DNA of 8,526 nt. Source: Candidatus Latescibacterota bacterium. Lineage in GTDB: Bacteria > Krumholzibacteriota > Krumholzibacteriia > WVZY01 > JAKEHA01. The notes under the pieces are model-generated. The model did no database searches, had not been told where the DNA came from, and saw nothing but the letters and a program-made list of their open reading frames with translations. A program made the translations under genes and the position numbers. Below, one piece after another: positions 7,247 through 8,526 of this stretch (within the stretch, counting starts at the first letter, position 1; every line of letters starts with the position of its first letter). Where the stretch lies: the NCBI GenBank assembly GCA_022615275.1, contig JAKEHA010000319.1:1-8526 (forward strand), read 5' to 3'.

Positions 7247-8526
<1,280 letters not shown>

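Overview
The window is GC-rich, gene-dense bacterial DNA (GC estimated by eye at about two thirds). It carries four protein genes, two of them cut by the window edges. The likely source is a diderm of the wider FCB group, such as an Eisenbacteria-, Krumholzibacteriota- or Gemmatimonadota-like lineage. This is an inference from three things: RND pumps imply an outer membrane, the secreted peptidase ends in a type IX secretion (T9SS type A)-like sorting domain, and base composition is high-GC. The sequence has no rRNA or other marker that would settle the taxonomy.

Layout. Bases 1-1968 (+) hold the C-terminal two thirds of an RND efflux permease. After a 12-base gap, 1981-5064 (+) holds a complete second, divergent RND permease, so the two are very likely co-transcribed. 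The start of this operon, where an adaptor protein and an outer-membrane channel might lie, is outside the window. A strong hairpin (5069-5107) sits in the 39-base gap between this operon and a convergent gene. That gene, 5104-7122 (-), encodes a secreted M1-family zinc metallopeptidase with a C-terminal sorting domain. A 124-base divergent intergenic region (7123-7246) separates it from a MATE-family multidrug/cation antiporter, 7247-8526 (+), cut by the right edge.

How they fit together. Two tandem RND permeases and a MATE exporter make this a locus rich in efflux genes. The peptidase looks like an unrelated neighbour that shares a promoter region with the MATE gene. The most notable non-coding signal is in that region: a perfectly palindromic -10-like octamer (7174-7181) gives TATAAT on both strands, and a 7-bp inverted repeat (7161-7167 / 7188-7194) is centred on exactly the same axis. 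It may be a shared bidirectional promoter with an operator-like dyad.

There is no CRISPR array, tRNA, rRNA, insertion sequence or phage gene that I can support, and no gene-free stretch longer than 124 bases. I see no clear sign of a wholly new system; the findings are mostly details of familiar families.
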